DNA of 33,311 nucleotides from a virus. The translations under genes were made by a program, and so were the position numbers. Under the pieces are notes generated by a model, which had not been told where the DNA came from, made no database searches, and saw nothing but the letters and a program-made list of their open reading frames with translations. Location of the stretch: positions 1 through 33,311 of IMG/VR virus record IMGVR_UViG_3300020469_000145; one strand, given 5' to 3'. Below are positions 7,934 through 18,864 of this stretch, piece after piece; the first letter of the stretch is position 1; each line of letters starts with the position of its first letter.

Positions 7934-10692
7934 TGAACCAAAATAAGAATATATCAAATTTTATTTCTGAACAATTTCCAGAAATATATCAATCTGAAGC
8001 GAGACCTTTTGTTGCTTTTGTAACTGAATATTTTCAATTTTTGGAAAGTAGTAAACAGACAATTGACATTAATAGGTCATTATTAGATAATAGAAACATC
8101 GATGACACCGTTGATGATTTTTTGATACATTTTAAAAATACATATTTACAAAGTTTACCACTTAATACAAAAGTGGATACAAAATTTTTAGTTAAGCATA
8201 TAAAAGACTTATATACTTCAAAAGGTTCGCCAAGATCATTTAAATTACTATTCAGATTATTATTTGATGAGGAAATAGATGTAAAATATCCAAGTGAAAA
8301 TATTTTTAGACTATCTGATTCTGATTTTTTTAAACCTCAATATATTGAAACTTCATATACTGATAAAGTATTGACCTTTCAAGGTAAGGAAATTGTAGGT
8401 TCATCATCGAATTCAAAAGCCTTTGTTGAATCTATCTCAACAAGATTGATCAATGGCAAAGAGGTAATAATATTAACATTATCTAATGTTAGGGGTTTAT
8501 TTCAATTAAATGAATTGGTAACTAGTGATGGAGATACGAGGAATTGTCCAGTAATTACAGGTTCATTGACAAACATTGATTTGACAAATGGTGGCCAGGA
8601 CTTTCAAATTGGGGATACATTTGATGTTGTATCAGCTGATGGTAAGGGTGGTAGAGCTAGGGTAACATCTATTGAAAATGCAACTGGAAGAGTTCTTTTT
8701 GAATTATCATCTCTAACATTCGCTCAATCTGCTATTGATGGAGGAAGTGGATATACACTTACTGATGCAACAAACACAGGAGTAAGTTCTGCTACTATAG
8801 AATATAATAATTTTAATTCAGCTGATCCAAATATTAGTAATTTTTTTAGGTTTGAAACAATAAGACAGCCAAATCAAACAATTAGTTATTTGAGTGGGAG
8901 TGATATAACTAACAGTATTGAAATTGGAGATTATGTGAATGGAGCTAATTCAACAGGTGGAATAATTGCTAATGGAATTGTTGCCTCTGCTACAACTGAG
9001 GGTGCAAATGGCTCTGTTATAATTATTGTAAATACAGGAGATTTTAGCAATTCTTCTGATTTATATCTAAATGGTGTTAGTACAGTAAATGCTATTATTG
9101 ATACAACATCAAATACCCATGTTACTGGTAATTTAGTAAATTCAAATACAACATATTTGGGTATTGCTGCAAATAATTTATCTTATTTTACAACAAATAA
9201 TGCATTTGTAATTGGAGACAGTTCAAATGGAACGGCTTCTATAATATCAGCAGGTACTGGTTCTGGAGCAGATTTCAGCGTTGGGACTATTAGTAATACA
9301 GAAACTATTTCATTATATACCGATTTTATAAGAGAAAAAGGAGTTGCTAATCAGGCATACCTTGATGTAAAATTAGACGGATCTAATTCTGGTATTGGTT
9401 TTTTAGGATCTGTTACTGTGAATGATGGAGGAACAGGATATAGTAATAATGATACTATAGCATTTTCAGGGGGAAACCCAACTACAAATGCATCTGCTAA
9501 TGTTCAAACATATACCAATGGAACAATTAATACAATAACAGTTACTGTTCCTGGAGGTGGATATTATTCAAATGGAACAGCTACAATAACAACATCCACT
9601 GGATCAAGTGCTTCTATCACTTCTAATTTTGATTATGGATATGGGTTTCCTAAAGATCAACACGGAGATCTAACAACAATATTAGATAATGTACTGTCGT
9701 CAAATACATTTACTATAGGATCAATAAACTCCTTGAGTGGTATTAACCCAGGAACTGATTATAATTTAGCTCCTTTGACGTTTGCTTTCAATCCGTACAT
9801 TGCAGGATTTAACAGAAGAGATTTAATCTTAGAATTAAATAATGTATCTGGAGGTTTTATTGTTGGTGAACCAATAACACAAGTAATACAACAGGCTGGT
9901 ATATCTATGGATATTATAGATGTTACAGGATCATTTGTATCTGGAGAAGGAGTAATTCAGTCATCCTCTAATGCAAATGGAATAATTTCATTTGCTAATT
10001 CAACTGTAATTAATATTGCCAATACAAAAGGAACATTTACTGCCACAAATCCTATAACTGGGTTAACTAGTAATGCAACATCTAACGTATCTTCAAATAC
10101 TGCTATAAACAATACATTTAATGCAAAAGGATTAGTAAAGAGTTCAAATGGTACACATATTACTCTAAAGCGTGTTTCATTTAATACATCCTTTGAAAAT
10201 AGTTTTGGTATAACTGGAGTTACGAGTGGGGCAACGGCAGATATTTTAACAGTTATAAATGATGATAGTTCTAAAAGAATGGGAGATAATGCTGTAATAG
10301 GAGCCACAGCACAAACTGCTAATGGTGTAGCAACAGCCGTTGAAGTAGTTGATAGTGGTTTTGGTTATATAAATAAAGAGAGTCTTACTTTAACAAGTAA
10401 TTCTAATTTTATTATTACAGGTACAGCAAACGTAATGCATTTTGGAATTGGAACCGGTCGTTGGAGAACTAAAAATAGTTTTATAAACGATGATGCTAAG
10501 TTACATGATAACTTTTACTACCAAGAATTATCGTATGTAATACAATCTGGCTTATCGTTAGATAAATATTCTAAAGTATTAAAAGATATACTTCATGTGT
10601 CCGGTACAAAATTGTTTGGGGAAGTAATAAAAGTTCAAGAGGCAGTTGGATTAAAAATATCCACTGCTAACAGTGATTTGACAGTGAGTTAA
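7933..10692 (+). CDS. Baseplate wedge structural protein in the gp7 position (919 aa)
   Basis: This protein lies where T4 gp7 (1032 residues) is encoded, between gp6 and gp8, and is probably the outer wedge scaffold. Residues 1-140 are conserved-looking: 'ARPFVAFVTEYFQFLESSKQ', 'LYTSKGSPRSFKLLFRLLFD' and 'YPSENIFRLSDSDFF', a start seen in marine T4-like virion proteins. Residues about 200-840 are long Gly/Asn/Thr-rich beta repeats with recurrent G-G-x-G-Y elements ('VNDGGTGYSNND', 'VPGGGYYSNG', 'VDSGFGYIN'). The C-terminus (about 845-915) contains 'HDNFYYQELSYVIQSGLSLD' and 'LHVSGTKLFGEV', again conserved in such wedge proteins. Similarity to T4 gp7 itself is not evident from sequence, so that equivalence is positional. 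Confidence 0.7.
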   Translation: MNQNKNISNFISEQFPEIYQSEARPFVAFVTEYFQFLESSKQTIDINRSLLDNRNIDDTVDDFLIHFKNTYLQSLPLNTKVDTKFLVKHIKDLYTSKGSPRSFKLLFRLLFDEEIDVKYPSENIFRLSDSDFFKPQYIETSYTDKVLTFQGKEIVGSSSNSKAFVESISTRLINGKEVIILTLSNVRGLFQLNELVTSDGDTRNCPVITGSLTNIDLTNGGQDFQIGDTFDVVSADGKGGRARVTSIENATGRVLFELSSLTFAQSAIDGGSGYTLTDATNTGVSSATIEYNNFNSADPNISNFFRFETIRQPNQTISYLSGSDITNSIEIGDYVNGANSTGGIIANGIVASATTEGANGSVIIIVNTGDFSNSSDLYLNGVSTVNAIIDTTSNTHVTGNLVNSNTTYLGIAANNLSYFTTNNAFVIGDSSNGTASIISAGTGSGADFSVGTISNTETISLYTDFIREKGVANQAYLDVKLDGSNSGIGFLGSVTVNDGGTGYSNNDTIAFSGGNPTTNASANVQTYTNGTINTITVTVPGGGYYSNGTATITTSTGSSASITSNFDYGYGFPKDQHGDLTTILDNVLSSNTFTIGSINSLSGINPGTDYNLAPLTFAFNPYIAGFNRRDLILELNNVSGGFIVGEPITQVIQQAGISMDIIDVTGSFVSGEGVIQSSSNANGIISFANSTVINIANTKGTFTATNPITGLTSNATSNVSSNTAINNTFNAKGLVKSSNGTHITLKRVSFNTSFENSFGITGVTSGATADILTVINDDSSKRMGDNAVIGATAQTANGVATAVEVVDSGFGYINKESLTLTSNSNFIITGTANVMHFGIGTGRWRTKNSFINDDAKLHDNFYYQELSYVIQSGLSLDKYSKVLKDILHVSGTKLFGEVIKVQEAVGLKISTANSDLTVS

Positions 10693-10695
10693 TTG

Positions 10696-12507
10696 ATGGC
10701 AAAAATAATTAGAAAAAATTTCAACATTCATAGTGCAAAGCAATTTATTGAGGCTATAGATGAACCAGCAAATACTATATTGTATATAGGTTATGGTAAA
10801 CATACACCTTTTGCAGATGATGCAGTGCCCGATATACCTGTTGACGCTGAGTCTAATGGCCATTTTGATATATATAGAAACTTAATTGGTGGCAAGCAGT
10901 TAACATCATCTGATTTAAAGTCTATGACAAAAAGATATAATTGGACAGCAAATACAGTTTATACTATGTATGATGATAGAAAAAATATCACAGATACTCA
11001 ATATTTTGTTGTCAATCAAGAAAATACAGAGTATAATGTATTTTTATGTTTAGATAATAATAGTAACTCTGCATCAATATCAGCTCCTCTTTTATCTGAA
11101 ACTACAGCTAATGATTCAATATATGTAAAAACTGTTGATGGTTATCAATGGAAATATTTGTATACAATATCTACATCCAATTTTTCTAAATTTGCAACGG
11201 ATCAATTCATTCCAGTAATTCCTAATGCGGATGTTTCAGGAAATGCAAACCCAGGATCTATTCAAACGATAGTTGTAGATACATCAGGAGAAAATTATAA
11301 TGCTAGAGCAAATGGTAATATTTCTCAAGCATCAATAGGAGGAAATAATTTAATATTTGCTATTGAGAGTCAAACAGATGTATTATCAGCTAATACTGAT
11401 TTTTATAAAGGTTCAGCATTTTATATTAATTCAGGAACAGGAATAGGTCAATTAAGAACTGTCAGTGAATATGTAGTTAGTGGGGATGTTAGAAGAGTAG
11501 TTGTCAATCAACCTTTTAATATAATTCCAGATTTAACTTCTCAATTTGTTATATCTCCATCTGTATCCGTATATGGTGATGGAACAGGGGCAGAAGCTCG
11601 AGCGTTAGTAAATACATCTACAAATGCTGTGAGTAATATTCATATGGTTAATGTTGGTACTAATTATACGTGGGCAAATGCAGTAGTTGTTGGTAATACA
11701 GGTATTGTAAATGCTATATCTAACAGTATAATAACATCAAACACTGCTTCAATACGGCCTATCATTAGTCCAAAAGATGGCCATGGTTCTGATGTTGTGA
11801 AAGAATTGGATGCTCATTTTGTTTGTATAACTACAACACAGTCTAATACTGAAAATGGTATATTATCTACTGAAAATGATTTCAGACAAATATCTTTAAT
11901 AAAAGATCCTAAATTTGCAAATGTAATTATTAATATTACTACATCCGTAGGCACAACAACAGTGGGAGAGACATTATCAGGAGATTCCTCTAATGCTTTT
12001 GGTATTGTTGTTGGATCAAATACAAGTCAAATATCATTAACTAATGCTATAGGGTTTTTTACTTCCTCTGAAACAGTTAGAGGATTAACATCTAATAATA
12101 CAGGAATTGTTACTTCCGTAATTCAACCTACTACTGTTTTCGATCAAAGACATAAATACACTTCAAATGTTATAACTACAGGAAGTGGTAGTGATCATGG
12201 AGGATTTATAATTGATGAAACTGTAACACAAAGTCCTAATACTGCATTAGTTGCTAATGCTGATTTGTTTTCAATAAATTCAACAAGTATATCTGTAACA
12301 AATCAACTAGGGATTGTAAATGTGTCTGATGTAGATGATCTAAATACCTTTGAAGGAATTTCTTCTGGAGCAGTAGCAAGTTTGTCAGCTGTTAGTACTC
12401 CAGATTTAGTTAACGGTTCTGGAGAAATATTATATATAGAAAATGTCGTACCAGTTTCAAGATCTAATACACAAAGTGAAACATTCAAACTTATAATTGA
12501 ATTTTAA
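10696..12507 (+). CDS. 8: Baseplate wedge subunit gp8 (enlarged)
   Basis: I chose the ATG at 10696; a TTG directly before it would add one residue. The protein has 603 residues against 334 in T4 gp8, with which it shares the family core: 'YIGYGKHTPFADD', 'NTVYTMYDDRKNI', 'YNVFLCLDNNSNSASI' and 'VDGYQWKYLYTISTSNFSKF', a run typical of gp8 in marine T4-like phages. Gp8 sits at the periphery of the wedge and contacts gp6, gp7 and gp10. Residues about 220-580 are an Asn/Thr/Ser-rich beta extension lacking in T4 that resembles the repeats of the preceding 919-residue protein. The gene starts four bases after the preceding stop, without a strong ribosome binding site, so translational coupling is likely. 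Confidence 0.85.
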   Translation: MAKIIRKNFNIHSAKQFIEAIDEPANTILYIGYGKHTPFADDAVPDIPVDAESNGHFDIYRNLIGGKQLTSSDLKSMTKRYNWTANTVYTMYDDRKNITDTQYFVVNQENTEYNVFLCLDNNSNSASISAPLLSETTANDSIYVKTVDGYQWKYLYTISTSNFSKFATDQFIPVIPNADVSGNANPGSIQTIVVDTSGENYNARANGNISQASIGGNNLIFAIESQTDVLSANTDFYKGSAFYINSGTGIGQLRTVSEYVVSGDVRRVVVNQPFNIIPDLTSQFVISPSVSVYGDGTGAEARALVNTSTNAVSNIHMVNVGTNYTWANAVVVGNTGIVNAISNSIITSNTASIRPIISPKDGHGSDVVKELDAHFVCITTTQSNTENGILSTENDFRQISLIKDPKFANVIINITTSVGTTTVGETLSGDSSNAFGIVVGSNTSQISLTNAIGFFTSSETVRGLTSNNTGIVTSVIQPTTVFDQRHKYTSNVITTGSGSDHGGFIIDETVTQSPNTALVANADLFSINSTSISVTNQLGIVNVSDVDDLNTFEGISSGAVASLSAVSTPDLVNGSGEILYIENVVPVSRSNTQSETFKLIIEF

Positions 12508-12517
12508 AGGATAGAAG

Positions 12518-15500
12518 ATGCCAATACAAACAGATTTAAATATTAGTCCATACTATGATGATTATGATGAGACTAAAAATTTTCATAGAGTGTTATTTAG
12601 ACCAGGAGTCGCTGTACAAGCTAGAGAATTAACTCAATTACAAACAATATTACAAAACCAAGTAGAAAAATTTGGAGAAAATATTCTTGTAGATGGAACA
12701 ATTGTTAAGGGATGCACTTTCAATTTTACAAAGGGAATAGATTATATTAAATTAAATGACCTTCAAGCTGATGGTCAAGCTGTTCAAGTAAGTATGTATG
12801 CCAATCAAACTCTCGTATCAGCGTCATCTAATTTAACTGCAACAATTATAAACGAAGCAACTGGATTTGAATCACAAACGCCAGATTTAAATACATTGTA
12901 TATTAAATATAGAAATACAGGTACTGGTGGACAAAAATTATTTGCTAATAATGAAGTTTTACAGGTATTGTATGCTAATGGTACCCCTATAGCAAATGTA
13001 ACAATTGCAAACTCAACACACAATGCAATTGGAAAAGGTTATAGATTTAATGTAAATGATGGTGTAGTTTTTCAAAAAGGACATTTTGTCCAAGTTGCAG
13101 CTCAAAATATAATTGTATCAAAATATACAGCTAATGCTCATGATGTTTCAGTAGGTTTTGAAATAACAGAAAGTATTGTCAATAATTCTATTGACACATC
13201 TTTGTTAGACAATGCTCAAGGTTTTAATAATGAAAATGCACCTGGGGCATTTAGATTAAAACTTGAACCTAAATTGATTGTGAAAACAGCATCTGAAAAA
13301 GTTCTTGCTAATAATTTCTTTTCATTAGTGGATTTTGAGAGTGGTCAAACCATTACAAGAAATCAAACAACCCAATATAACAGATTAGGACAAGAGTTAG
13401 CGTCAAGAACAAATGAGGAAAGTGGTGATTATGTAGTAAAACCATTTTCTGTTAGATCAGAAGGAATATCTGGTAACTCAACTCATACAAATCTTGTTAT
13501 TGGTGCTGGAATTGCGTATGTGGATGGCTATAGAGTTCAATTGCATGACGCTAAAAGAGTGCCTGTTGAAAAGGCTACTACCCTAATAGAAAAATCCAAT
13601 CAAACTATAACACCTAACTTTGGTAATTATGTTATTGTTAATGAATTGTTAGGATCTTTAAATTATTCTGTTGGTAGCACAATAACATTACATCCAGTTG
13701 CTTATCAGGGCATTACAAATAATAATGCAGAAGCTCCATCATCTTTACCTAATTCAATAGGAACTGCCAGGGTGAGAGCAATAGAGAATCATGAAGGAAT
13801 TCCTGGGACTCCAAATGGCTCATATAGAATATATTTATTTGATATTGATATGGCTGCGGGAAAACAATTCAGTAATGTTAAAGCATTACATTTTACCTCT
13901 ACATATGATTTTGTTGCTGACTTGAAGTTAGAAAATAATAAAGCTGTATTAAAAGATAGTGGTATTGCTGTTAGTGTTCATCCTCTAGGATCGACTGGTG
14001 TTGCAACAATAAGAAATTTGTTAGGTCAAAATAATACTACATTTATTCATAGAGAGGTAAGTGAATCAACAACTTTTGCAGCAAATGGTTCACTTGAAAT
14101 AAATTTGTCTGGTAATAGCAAATTTCCTTTTACTGATGCCTCAACATTAAATAGTGTGCAAGAGAGACAAATTGTAATTGTAGCATTGACTGGAGCAAAT
14201 ACAGTAGCTAAAACAGGAACCGTTTCAACATATTCAAATACAACTGTAAATGGTCAGGGTACAGATTTTATTACGGAATATAATGTTGGAGATTATATTT
14301 CAGTAACAGGTGAATCATCCTCAAGAAGAATATCCTCTATATCTAATACAACACATTTGATATTAGATACAGCTTTTGCATCGACGCAAACAACAGAAAA
14401 TCACTATAAGAATTTTCCTAAAGATACACCAATTCCTCTTAGAGATAGAAGTGCTAATGTGGCAATCTCAACGTCTCAACAAAAGATGACTATTAATTTG
14501 GATGAGACATTAGCAACAACTATTGATGCGTCAGTTATCTATCCTGTTAAAATAGATAGTGCAGTTCAAGTAAATAAAAATTTAAATGAAGTGTTTACTA
14601 AAATTGATACATCCAATAATGTAAATACAAATGTTGGACCTTGGCCTCTTGGAGTTCCTGATGGCTTAAAATTGATAGCTGTATACAAAGGATCTACATA
14701 TGCAAATACAGAAAGTGATGTTACTTCTCACTTTGAATTAAATAATGGTCAGAGAGATGCATATTATGGTATATCAACATTAGTTAAAAAATCTACGTCC
14801 ACATTGTCAATCTCAACAAGTGATAAATTATTAGTCCATTTTAGTGCGTTCCAAAAAGATAGCACTAGTGGTGGTGCTGGTTTTTTCTCAATAGATTCAT
14901 ATAGTCCTACTGATATAGGAACATTAAATAATAATCAATTTAGAACTGCAGAAATACCATTGTTCAATTCACCTTCTTCCGGAAGACAATATGATTTGAG
15001 GGATTCAATTGATTTTAGACCTATGACAGCTAACACAGGGGTATATGCAAATACTATAGTTAGTGCAACAATAAATCCTGCTAATACAATAAGTTTTTCC
15101 AACGACAAATTTGTTGCTCCTGGTAGAGAATTTATAGGTGATTTTCAACATTATCTAGCAAGAATAGATTTGTTACATATTGAGTCAACTGGACAAATTG
15201 GTATAATAAAAGGCGTAGCCACAGAATCTCCTACTCCACCAAGTAAACCTGACACAGGTATGACTATAGCTACTATATCAATTCCAGTCTTTCCATCTTT
15301 AAGTATAACTGAAGCTATCCAAAATAAAAGACCTTCATATGGAATAAAGACAAGTATAAGACAAACAAGAAGATATACAATGTCTGATATAGGAGATATG
15401 GAAGAAAGATTGTCAAGATTGGAATATTATACATCTTTGAACCTCTTAGAAAAACAAACTACAGATTTGATAATAAAAGATACAAATGGTTTAGATAGAT

Positions 15501-18500
15501 TTAAAAACGGAATACTTGTTGATTCTTTCAAGGATCTTAGTATTGGAAATATTAATAGTCTTGAATATAAAGCAGGTATAGATAAAGCGGCTTCTCAAAT
15601 GATCCCAAAAGCTGAACAAGTTAATGTTGATTTAGTTTTCAATAATTCATTAAGTTCTAATGTTACTAAAACAGGAGATCTTATTACAAACGATTTTTCT
15701 GCTAATGTTATATTAAGTAATCCTTTTGCTACAAAGTCAAGAAATGCAGCAGAGCTTTTCCATCAATATAATGGAACGGTAACATTATTTCCAGATTATG
15801 ATAATTTTTATGATACGACAATAAATCCAGAAAAAGTCACTAATGTTGTTATTGATATGACCTCTGGTTTTGAAAGTTTGATAGGTGAACTTAATAAAAT
15901 AGATGTAATTAATCAAAGAAGATTTGATGTTATTAGTGATATATCTAGAGATACTTTAATTAATTCTACGACTACAGGTTGGAATAATGGTAATTCAGGA
16001 GGAACAGAAACAACAAATACTTTTGAGGTTATTAGAGATAGAACAATAAGAGAAACAAGACAATTGCTTAATGTAGCTGATAATAATACATCTACTGTTC
16101 AAGTTGGTGAATATATGACAGATATGGCATTACAGCCATATATGAGATCTAGAATTGTAAAGTTTGCTATCTTTGGATTAAGACCTTCAACTAGACATTA
16201 TGTATATTTTGATGATGTTTCTGTAGATCAACATTGTAGACCTGCAGTAAATAATTCAGCTGACTCAAATATAACTGAAGATGATTTGGAAGAGATTGGA
16301 GAATTTGGAGGTAATATAACATCTGATGCATCAGGTGCAGTATATGGAAGTTTTAGAATTCCTGCTCAAACGTTTTTTGTTGGGGAAAGAATTTTGACTG
16401 TAGCTGATGAAGTGTTTTCATCATCTCTATCAGATGCGACGTCAATAGCATTAAGATCTTACAATGCATATAATTTTTCAATTGAAAAAGGCAGTTCATC
16501 TATTAGTACAAGACAGCCTGTATTTAATAGAGTAGGTTGGTCCAATACTTCAATTGATACAACTAGATCAGTAGAGACGAGAAGAACACGTCGAACAACA
16601 TGGGTCCAACAAAATGATGATAGTGATGGTGCACCAGGTCCAGATCCATTAGCACAAACATTTTATATTGGTTCTTCGCAAGCAAGAGATGAAGAAGGAA
16701 TATTTGTACCAAAAATGGATTTATTCTTTGCTGAAAAGGATGCTGTTGAGGGAGTAACTATAGAAGTTCGTACAGTTATGAATGGAACTCCAGCTGAGCA
16801 AATATTACCTTTTGGCTTAAAACATATGGAATCTTCTGAAATTAACACTAGTACTGATGGAACAGTCGCAACCACAGTTACATTCGATTCTCCTTTATTT
16901 ATGAGACAAGGTAATGAATATTGTGTAGTTGTTAAGCCTGATGGAAACAATCCTGGTTATAAAGTTTGGGTATCTAAAATAGGACAATCAGATATTGCCA
17001 CTGGTTCAGATAATATAACTCAGGATAACTTTGATGGTGTTTTATTTTTATCAACGAACAACCGCACATGGACTCCTACTCAGGATGAAAATGTTAAGAT
17101 AAATATTTATAGATGTGAATTTGCTTCAACTGCAGGATCAGCTGTATTTAATAATCCTGATATCGAGTTTTTAAAAGTTCAAGATATTAGTGGTACATTC
17201 CTCAATGGAGAAATGGTTTATAAATTAGCTGCCAATGCAACTGCTCAAACAGTTAGTATGTCAGCTTCAAGTAGTAATCTTGTAGGAACAAGTACAAACT
17301 TTACTGCTGATTTTACTGTTGGTGACCGTATAGTCGTAACTGGAGCTGATTCAAATGGTACCGTTAGATCACAGGTATTATCTGTCAATAGCATAGCTAA
17401 TAATACACAGCTTTCAATAAAAGGTCAACCATTATTTTCAAATTCTACATCTAATTATCAAATTACTCCTTCCGGTAAAGTAAATTATTACAATAATAAT
17501 GACGGTGTAATACATTTAGATAAAAGTAATGCATCAAATTCTTCATTTATATTTTCAAATAATGATATATTAATTGCAGCTGATTCCAACTCTAATGCTG
17601 TTATAACTACAGTTGATAATCAAGTAGTGAGTCATTTTCAACCTTTAATGTATAGATTAACATTTGCTGGTAATATAACAAATACAGGTAGAACAACATT
17701 GACTGCTGTTGATAGTGTATCAAATACCACTTCTGTGAATATGAAATTTAATGATAACAATAGAATATTACCATTTGAACCTGCAATTTATAGTAAGAGT
17801 AATGAAATAACACAAAACTCTGGTAACAAAACTCTAACAACAACAATGAATTTGTCAACAGGTAAGTTAACATTAACTCCAGCATTGGATGTACAATCAA
17901 CTAGTTTATTAACTTTTAATGCAGATATTAATAATTCTCTAACTAATGAAGCCTATACGAATGGTGAAGCAAATACAAAATACATTTCTAGAACTGTCAC
18001 TTTAAAAGAAGGCCTAGATGCTGAAGATTTAAAAATATTTGTTTCTGCATATCGACCAGCTGGAACAGATGTAACTGTTTTTATAAAAGGTTTGAATGCT
18101 GCTGATAATGGTGAATTCAATGAAAAGAAATGGACCCAATTAACCAATTTAGGGAATGATGTTTTTAGTTCAACATCTAACGAATTTGATGTCATTGAAT
18201 ATGAATATGATATACCAAATACGCCTAATACAATTCCTTTAGTAGGAGTAGGATCAACAACAAACAATTCAGTTTCAATTAGTGTTTCTGGTAATACACC
18301 AGGATTCTCAAATGGATCTGCTAATTTAGTAGCTACTGGTACATTATTAAAAATAGTTAATTCAGATACCGAAACTGATTATCAAATATCTAGAGTATCT
18401 TCAGTAAATACATCTATAATAACTGTCGACCAGGTAATGAATTTTTCAAAGTCAGGTACTGCAATGGAAATATTATCCTCTGATCATGGTATGTTTAAAG

Positions 18501-18655
18501 ATCCACAAAATGAATCAATAGCAACGTATTTCGATGCAAATGGTACTAAATATGATGAGTACAAATCATTTGCAATAAAAATAGTATTAACAGCAACTAG
18601 CAGTAACATTGTTCCAAAAGTTAATGACTATAGAGCAATTGCACTTTCAGTTTAA
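12518..18655 (+). CDS. Large virion structural protein with DUF4815-like N-terminus (2045 aa)
   Basis: This is a giant structural protein, probably at the baseplate rim where fibres attach. An AAGGA ribosome binding site overlaps the gp8 stop. The N-terminus 'NISPYYDDYDETKNFHRVLF' followed by 'RPGVAVQARELTQLQTILQN' is the typical opening of DUF4815 proteins of marine T4-like phages and prophages. Further conserved-looking stretches are 'YDLRDSIDFRPMTANTG' (about 830), 'MSDIGDMEERLSRLEYYTSL' (about 955) and, near residue 1375, 'DPLAQTFYIGSSQARDEEG' with 'FVPKMDLFFAEKD'. Residues after about 1550 are Asn/Ser/Thr-rich beta repeats. I see no enzymatic motif. It may fill the place of T4 gp10/gp12-type peripheral proteins; that is inference from position. 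Confidence 0.8.
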   Translation: MPIQTDLNISPYYDDYDETKNFHRVLFRPGVAVQARELTQLQTILQNQVEKFGENILVDGTIVKGCTFNFTKGIDYIKLNDLQADGQAVQVSMYANQTLVSASSNLTATIINEATGFESQTPDLNTLYIKYRNTGTGGQKLFANNEVLQVLYANGTPIANVTIANSTHNAIGKGYRFNVNDGVVFQKGHFVQVAAQNIIVSKYTANAHDVSVGFEITESIVNNSIDTSLLDNAQGFNNENAPGAFRLKLEPKLIVKTASEKVLANNFFSLVDFESGQTITRNQTTQYNRLGQELASRTNEESGDYVVKPFSVRSEGISGNSTHTNLVIGAGIAYVDGYRVQLHDAKRVPVEKATTLIEKSNQTITPNFGNYVIVNELLGSLNYSVGSTITLHPVAYQGITNNNAEAPSSLPNSIGTARVRAIENHEGIPGTPNGSYRIYLFDIDMAAGKQFSNVKALHFTSTYDFVADLKLENNKAVLKDSGIAVSVHPLGSTGVATIRNLLGQNNTTFIHREVSESTTFAANGSLEINLSGNSKFPFTDASTLNSVQERQIVIVALTGANTVAKTGTVSTYSNTTVNGQGTDFITEYNVGDYISVTGESSSRRISSISNTTHLILDTAFASTQTTENHYKNFPKDTPIPLRDRSANVAISTSQQKMTINLDETLATTIDASVIYPVKIDSAVQVNKNLNEVFTKIDTSNNVNTNVGPWPLGVPDGLKLIAVYKGSTYANTESDVTSHFELNNGQRDAYYGISTLVKKSTSTLSISTSDKLLVHFSAFQKDSTSGGAGFFSIDSYSPTDIGTLNNNQFRTAEIPLFNSPSSGRQYDLRDSIDFRPMTANTGVYANTIVSATINPANTISFSNDKFVAPGREFIGDFQHYLARIDLLHIESTGQIGIIKGVATESPTPPSKPDTGMTIATISIPVFPSLSITEAIQNKRPSYGIKTSIRQTRRYTMSDIGDMEERLSRLEYYTSLNLLEKQTTDLIIKDTNGLDRFKNGILVDSFKDLSIGNINSLEYKAGIDKAASQMIPKAEQVNVDLVFNNSLSSNVTKTGDLITNDFSANVILSNPFATKSRNAAELFHQYNGTVTLFPDYDNFYDTTINPEKVTNVVIDMTSGFESLIGELNKIDVINQRRFDVISDISRDTLINSTTTGWNNGNSGGTETTNTFEVIRDRTIRETRQLLNVADNNTSTVQVGEYMTDMALQPYMRSRIVKFAIFGLRPSTRHYVYFDDVSVDQHCRPAVNNSADSNITEDDLEEIGEFGGNITSDASGAVYGSFRIPAQTFFVGERILTVADEVFSSSLSDATSIALRSYNAYNFSIEKGSSSISTRQPVFNRVGWSNTSIDTTRSVETRRTRRTTWVQQNDDSDGAPGPDPLAQTFYIGSSQARDEEGIFVPKMDLFFAEKDAVEGVTIEVRTVMNGTPAEQILPFGLKHMESSEINTSTDGTVATTVTFDSPLFMRQGNEYCVVVKPDGNNPGYKVWVSKIGQSDIATGSDNITQDNFDGVLFLSTNNRTWTPTQDENVKINIYRCEFASTAGSAVFNNPDIEFLKVQDISGTFLNGEMVYKLAANATAQTVSMSASSSNLVGTSTNFTADFTVGDRIVVTGADSNGTVRSQVLSVNSIANNTQLSIKGQPLFSNSTSNYQITPSGKVNYYNNNDGVIHLDKSNASNSSFIFSNNDILIAADSNSNAVITTVDNQVVSHFQPLMYRLTFAGNITNTGRTTLTAVDSVSNTTSVNMKFNDNNRILPFEPAIYSKSNEITQNSGNKTLTTTMNLSTGKLTLTPALDVQSTSLLTFNADINNSLTNEAYTNGEANTKYISRTVTLKEGLDAEDLKIFVSAYRPAGTDVTVFIKGLNAADNGEFNEKKWTQLTNLGNDVFSSTSNEFDVIEYEYDIPNTPNTIPLVGVGSTTNNSVSISVSGNTPGFSNGSANLVATGTLLKIVNSDTETDYQISRVSSVNTSIITVDQVMNFSKSGTAMEILSSDHGMFKDPQNESIATYFDANGTKYDEYKSFAIKIVLTATSSNIVPKVNDYRAIALSV

Positions 18656-18669
18656 TAAGGCACTTAATT

Positions 18670-18864
18670 ATGAATAATGATAAATTCCAAAAAGATAACG
18701 ATTCAAAAGCTGTACTAAATACTAATAGGAAATCTTATGAGGAATATAAACAAAAAAGAAGTGAGCAAAAAAAAGTCTGTGCTATAGAAGAAAAAATGGA
18801 ATGTCTTGGTAATGAAATGAAAGAACTGAAAGATTTAATATATAAAATAGTTAAGGGTAAATAA
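18670..18864 (+). CDS. Small coiled-coil protein (64 aa)
   Basis: This is a short, highly charged protein with no recognised family. The C-terminal half ('EEKMECLGNEMKELKDLIYK') has heptad spacing of Met/Leu/Ile and is a probable coiled coil. The N-terminal half is polar and probably disordered. AAGG at 18657-18660 precedes the ATG by about 9 bases, and the stop overlaps the start of the following fibre gene (TAATG). Its length, overlap and position directly before a fibre gene make it a real gene rather than a chance ORF. It might be a fibre-assembly or adaptor factor. Confidence 0.7.
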   Translation: MNNDKFQKDNDSKAVLNTNRKSYEEYKQKRSEQKKVCAIEEKMECLGNEMKELKDLIYKIVKGK

